A stretch of DNA of 8,240 nucleotides from Thermoplasmata archaeon. GTDB lineage: Archaea; Thermoplasmatota; Thermoplasmata; Thermoplasmatales; Thermoplasmataceae. The position numbers and the translations under genes are program-made. Of this stretch, positions 6,050 through 8,240 are shown piece after piece; within the stretch, counting starts at the first letter, position 1; each line of letters starts with the position of its first letter. The notes under the pieces are model-generated. The model ran no database searches. It saw only the letters and a program-made list of their open reading frames with translations, and was not told where the DNA came from. The stretch is taken from the NCBI GenBank assembly GCA_021816385.1, contig JAKAYJ010000046.1:1-8240 (forward strand), in the 5' to 3' direction.

Positions 6050-6865
6050 ATGGAAGCTGACGTTTTTATTTCAGTTGACGAGATGAAAAATATCCTTCAT
6101 AAGGCTGTTATCCTGGATTGCAGGTACAGACTTACCGAGCCTGACTTTGGATATAATGAGTTCTTGAAGTCTCATATTCCTGGATCATTCTTTATGGACC
6201 TGAATGGTCACCTTGCTTCTGAAGTTAAATTGACTGGTGGTAGACATCCTCTTCCAGACATTGATAAGCTAAAGGAGAGGCTTGAGGAAATTGGCATATC
6301 AAACAGCAGCACGGTTTTGTGCTACGACGATAATTTATCTGGAGCTGGCAGATGCTGGTTTCTATTAAGATATATGGGTATAAAGAAAGTAAGAGTTCTT
6401 AACGGTGGATTCAGGGAATGGGAGACCTCAGGATTGCCTGTAGAAACCGGTCCAGAAAGAAAGGTTATAAGGGGGCATATAAAAACTGAATTAAACTCAG
6501 ATATGATTGCCACTCATGAAGATATATTGAACCAGTCAGGCAAACATAGAATAATTGATGCGAGAGAGTCATATAGATACGAAGGACGGGAGGAACCAAT
6601 CGATAGAATAGCAGGCAGGATTCCGGGTGCTGTAAATATACCATATACAGAACTGATGAATGGTGCAAAGATAAAGGAAAGAGATGAGTTGAGGCAATTT
6701 TTCAGGAATGTTAAAGATGGTGACATACTCTATTGCGGCTCCGGAGTAACATCATGTGTAAATTTTCTGGCGATGGAATATATTGGGATAAAACCCAAAC
6801 TGTATGTTGGAAGCTACAGCGATTGGATCAGCAGGAACCTTGATGTAGAGACAGATGTGGAATGA
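6050..6865 (+). CDS. Tandem-rhodanese sulfurtransferase, 3-mercaptopyruvate/thiosulfate type
   Basis: 271 residues from ATG 6050; TTG 6041 and GTG 6044 are in frame, but the TATA-like box fits the ATG. Domain 1 (about 6-130) is the inactive rhodanese repeat: VILDCRYR, SHIPGSFFMDL, then CYDDN where a catalytic Cys would be expected, and VRVLNGGFREW. Domain 2 (about 150-265) has RIIDARESYRYEG, the CH2A-like RIPGAVNIPY, and the active loop YCGSGVTSCVN with catalytic C229. A CGSGVT loop is typical of 3-mercaptopyruvate sulfurtransferases, whereas thiosulfate sulfurtransferases usually have CRKGVT, so mercaptopyruvate is the likelier donor. The usual GHIPGA of domain 2 is GRIPGA. No signal peptide is seen, so it is cytoplasmic. 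Its role would be sulfur transfer from cysteine breakdown to thiol acceptors or cyanide. It is divergent from the DtxR-type regulator. Confidence 0.88.
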   Translation: MEADVFISVDEMKNILHKAVILDCRYRLTEPDFGYNEFLKSHIPGSFFMDLNGHLASEVKLTGGRHPLPDIDKLKERLEEIGISNSSTVLCYDDNLSGAGRCWFLLRYMGIKKVRVLNGGFREWETSGLPVETGPERKVIRGHIKTELNSDMIATHEDILNQSGKHRIIDARESYRYEGREEPIDRIAGRIPGAVNIPYTELMNGAKIKERDELRQFFRNVKDGDILYCGSGVTSCVNFLAMEYIGIKPKLYVGSYSDWISRNLDVETDVE

Positions 6866-6899
6866 GCAAACAAACTATATTTCTAAATATGTCTTATTA

Positions 6900-6934
6900 A
6901 ATATTGCAAAGCATATTAACAAAATTGCAATATT
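6900..6934 (+). promoter_or_regulatory. Perfect 10-bp inverted repeat around the thiolase promoter, candidate operator
   Basis: AATATTGCAA (6900-6909) and its exact reverse complement TTGCAATATT (6925-6934) are separated by 15 bases. The symmetry centre (6917) coincides with the TATA-like box CATATTAAC. The arms are 25 bases apart centre to centre, and no T-run follows, so an operator is more likely than a terminator of the sulfurtransferase gene. The binding factor is not known; TetR-type FadR proteins regulate comparable operons in some archaea. Confidence 0.55.
6912..6920 (+). promoter_or_regulatory. TATA-like box of the thiolase operon
   Basis: CATATTAAC is centred about 33 bases before ATG 6949, predicting a start near 6943 with a leader of about six bases. 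It lies exactly in the spacer of the inverted repeat at 6900-6934. Confidence 0.4.
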
Positions 6935-6948
6935 GACACTCGATAATA

Positions 6949-8115
6949 ATGAAAGACATTTATATTATATCTGCAAGGAGAACGCCACATGGAAAATTTG
7001 GAAAATCTCTTTCAGGTATCAGTGCAACTAAACTCGGGGGGATCGCGATAAGAGGTGCGCTCGAATCATCCGAAATCAGTCAGGAGTTGATAGAAGAAGT
7101 GATCTTTGGAAATGTCATCCAGGCAGGAAACGGTCAAAACCCTGCAGGTCAGTGTAGCACATATGGCGGAATAAGATCAGAAGTTACCAAGAACACCGTC
7201 AATGTTGTATGTGCCTCAGGAATGCTGGCAATTGAAAATGGATTCAGGGAGATAGCCCTTGGAGAAAGGGATATAGTCGTTGCAGGTGGTACAGAGAGCA
7301 TGAGCAGGGGACCGTACTTGCTTTCAAGTAATTTCAGGTACGGTGTAAAAAACATGTTTTCCAGCAGGGAAAGTCTCACAGATGCAATGTACAATGATGG
7401 CCTCATGGATGCATTTTACCTGAATTCCATGGGGTTTTACGCTGATAAAACTTCGGCCAAATATAAGCAAACCAGGACTGCGGTTGATGAATATGCATTG
7501 CAGAGTTATGAAAGAGCGATGAAAGCCACAAATATGGGATACTTCAAAGATGAAATTATTCCCATGGAGGAACTGAAAGTTGACGAGGGAATAAGAGCTA
7601 CAAGCATGGAAACTCTCTCAAAGCTAAGGCCTTCATTCAATGAAGACGGCATTCATACAGCTGGTAATTCTTCGCAGATTTCGGACGGTTCTTCAGCCCT
7701 GGTTTTAGCTTCAGAAAAGGCAGTTGAACAGTATGACCTCAAGCCCATAGGCAAGATCAATGGATTCTGGTCATCAAGTATGGATCCGAGGGATTTTATC
7801 GAGGCACCAATAAAATCAACAAGGGAAATGCTCCAGCGATATAACTGGAAGATAGATGATTTCGATCTTGTAGAACATAATGAGGCATTTTCAGGAGGTT
7901 GCATCCTGCTGAGAGACCAGCTAGGTATAGACAACGAGAGATTCAACGTAAATGGAGGAGCAATTGCTTTTGGCCATCCACTTGGGAGCAGTGGTTCCAG
8001 AATTGTGGTTACATTACTTCATGCCTTACGGCATAGAAAGTTGCAGAAAGGTATTGCAACCCTATGTCATGGCGGTGGTGGTGGGCATTCAATGGCAATT
8101 GAGGTGATCAATTGA
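6949..8115 (+). CDS. Thiolase (acetyl-CoA C-acetyltransferase / 3-ketoacyl-CoA thiolase)
   Basis: 388 residues, close to the usual 390-400. The start region ISARRTPHGKFGKSLSG is typical. The nucleophile is C88 in NVVCASGMLAI; AGGTESMSRGPYLL (112-125) follows. The covering loop has MGFYADKTSAKY and then DEYALQSYERA and GYFKDEIIP. The remaining active-site residues are N311 in HNEAFS, H343 in FGHPLGSSG and C373 in LCHGGGGGH. In most biosynthetic and degradative thiolases that last loop reads C-(I/V)-GGG-(M/Q)-G, so the His after the Cys and the five glycines mark a variant. All catalytic residues are present, so this is a true thiolase, not an SCP-x-like protein. The adjoining 3-hydroxyacyl-CoA dehydrogenase gene, overlapping by four bases, suggests beta-oxidation or acetoacetyl-CoA metabolism in the cytoplasm. 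Chain-length preference cannot be told. Confidence 0.93.
   Translation: MKDIYIISARRTPHGKFGKSLSGISATKLGGIAIRGALESSEISQELIEEVIFGNVIQAGNGQNPAGQCSTYGGIRSEVTKNTVNVVCASGMLAIENGFREIALGERDIVVAGGTESMSRGPYLLSSNFRYGVKNMFSSRESLTDAMYNDGLMDAFYLNSMGFYADKTSAKYKQTRTAVDEYALQSYERAMKATNMGYFKDEIIPMEELKVDEGIRATSMETLSKLRPSFNEDGIHTAGNSSQISDGSSALVLASEKAVEQYDLKPIGKINGFWSSSMDPRDFIEAPIKSTREMLQRYNWKIDDFDLVEHNEAFSGGCILLRDQLGIDNERFNVNGGAIAFGHPLGSSGSRIVVTLLHALRHRKLQKGIATLCHGGGGGHSMAIEVIN
8101..8108 (+). promoter_or_regulatory. Shine-Dalgarno site for the 3-hydroxyacyl-CoA dehydrogenase gene
   Basis: GAGGTGAT, fully complementary to the usual archaeal 16S 3' end, is embedded in the last codons of the thiolase gene three bases before TTG 8112. 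It decides the TTG start, and the stop and start overlap in TTGA. Confidence 0.7.
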
Positions 8116-8240
8116 AAGTCTCGGTTGTGGGTTCTGGCACCATGGGCAGGGGAATAGGACAGGTTTTTGCGCAGAATGGCTACAGCGTAGTTCAGGTTGA
8201 TGTCAACAAGCAGGCCCTAAACATTGCAAGGGATGCCATA
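8112..8240 (+). CDS. 3-hydroxyacyl-CoA dehydrogenase, N-terminal part (runs off the window)
   Basis: 43 codons are visible. From TTG 8112 the product reads (M)KVSVVGSGTMGRGIGQVFAQ, then GYSVVQVDVNKQAL. This is the Rossmann NAD-binding start of the family: G-x-G-x-M-G-x-G-I-x-Q at residues 7-17, and the acidic D30 after the second strand that binds the ribose and favours NAD over NADP. The first in-frame ATG (codon 11) would cut into the Gly motif, so TTG is the start, supported by the GAGGTGAT site. The gene is translationally coupled to the thiolase. The catalytic His/Glu and the C-terminal domain lie outside, so a fusion to an enoyl-CoA hydratase domain, common in archaea, cannot be excluded. 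Confidence 0.85.
   Translation, partial: MKVSVVGSGTMGRGIGQVFAQNGYSVVQVDVNKQALNIARDAI

Noticed and set aside
6900..6934. The inverted repeat as an intrinsic terminator hairpin for the sulfurtransferase gene
   Set aside because: The stem is AT-rich with a 15-base loop and no T-tract after it, and archaeal terminators do not rely on hairpins; the position around the TATA-like box fits an operator better.
7653..7946. 97-codon - strand open frame inside the thiolase gene
   Set aside because: It is a shadow of the thiolase reading frame; the thiolase motifs on the + strand cover the same bases.

Overview
The window looks like a piece of an archaeal chromosome, most probably from the order Thermoplasmatales (acidophilic, wall-less heterotrophs); the genus cannot be fixed from the sequence. 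The reasons are an AT-rich base composition, compact single-copy genes, TATA-like boxes about 24-30 bases upstream of start codons that leave almost no 5' leader, one Shine-Dalgarno site (GAGGTGAT) used only for a gene inside an operon, T-tract terminators, and protein types typical of that group (a two-domain GH15 glucosidase/trehalase, a membrane-anchored sugar-binding protein, a short DtxR-family regulator).

Left part (1-3696) is a sugar module. The window opens with the last 37 codons of a + strand gene whose sequence fits the TOBE end of a MalK-type sugar ABC ATPase. It converges on a - strand gene for a membrane-anchored sugar-binding protein, and upstream of that lies a GH15 glucoamylase/trehalase. 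Together they suggest import of a glucose-containing oligosaccharide or disaccharide and its hydrolysis in the cytoplasm. The binding protein is unusual: the block normally near the C-terminus of this family sits in front of the N-terminal lobe.

Middle part (3747-5978) holds a DtxR-family regulator followed on the same strand by an APC-superfamily amino-acid permease. The same dyad, TTAG-N7-CTAA, lies in front of both genes and resembles DtxR/IdeR-type operators, so the regulator may control itself and the permease. Several canonical metal ligands of the regulator are replaced. Between the permease and the GH15 gene is a short open frame, probably a broken or unusually started small gene.

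Right part (6022-8240, + strand) has a tandem-rhodanese sulfurtransferase with a mercaptopyruvate-type active loop, divergent from the regulator. It is followed by a thiolase gene translationally coupled to a 3-hydroxyacyl-CoA dehydrogenase gene that runs off the window; this is a beta-oxidation-type operon. A perfect 10-bp inverted repeat is centred on the thiolase TATA-like box and is a good candidate operator.

No rRNA, tRNA, CRISPR array, insertion sequence or phage gene was seen.
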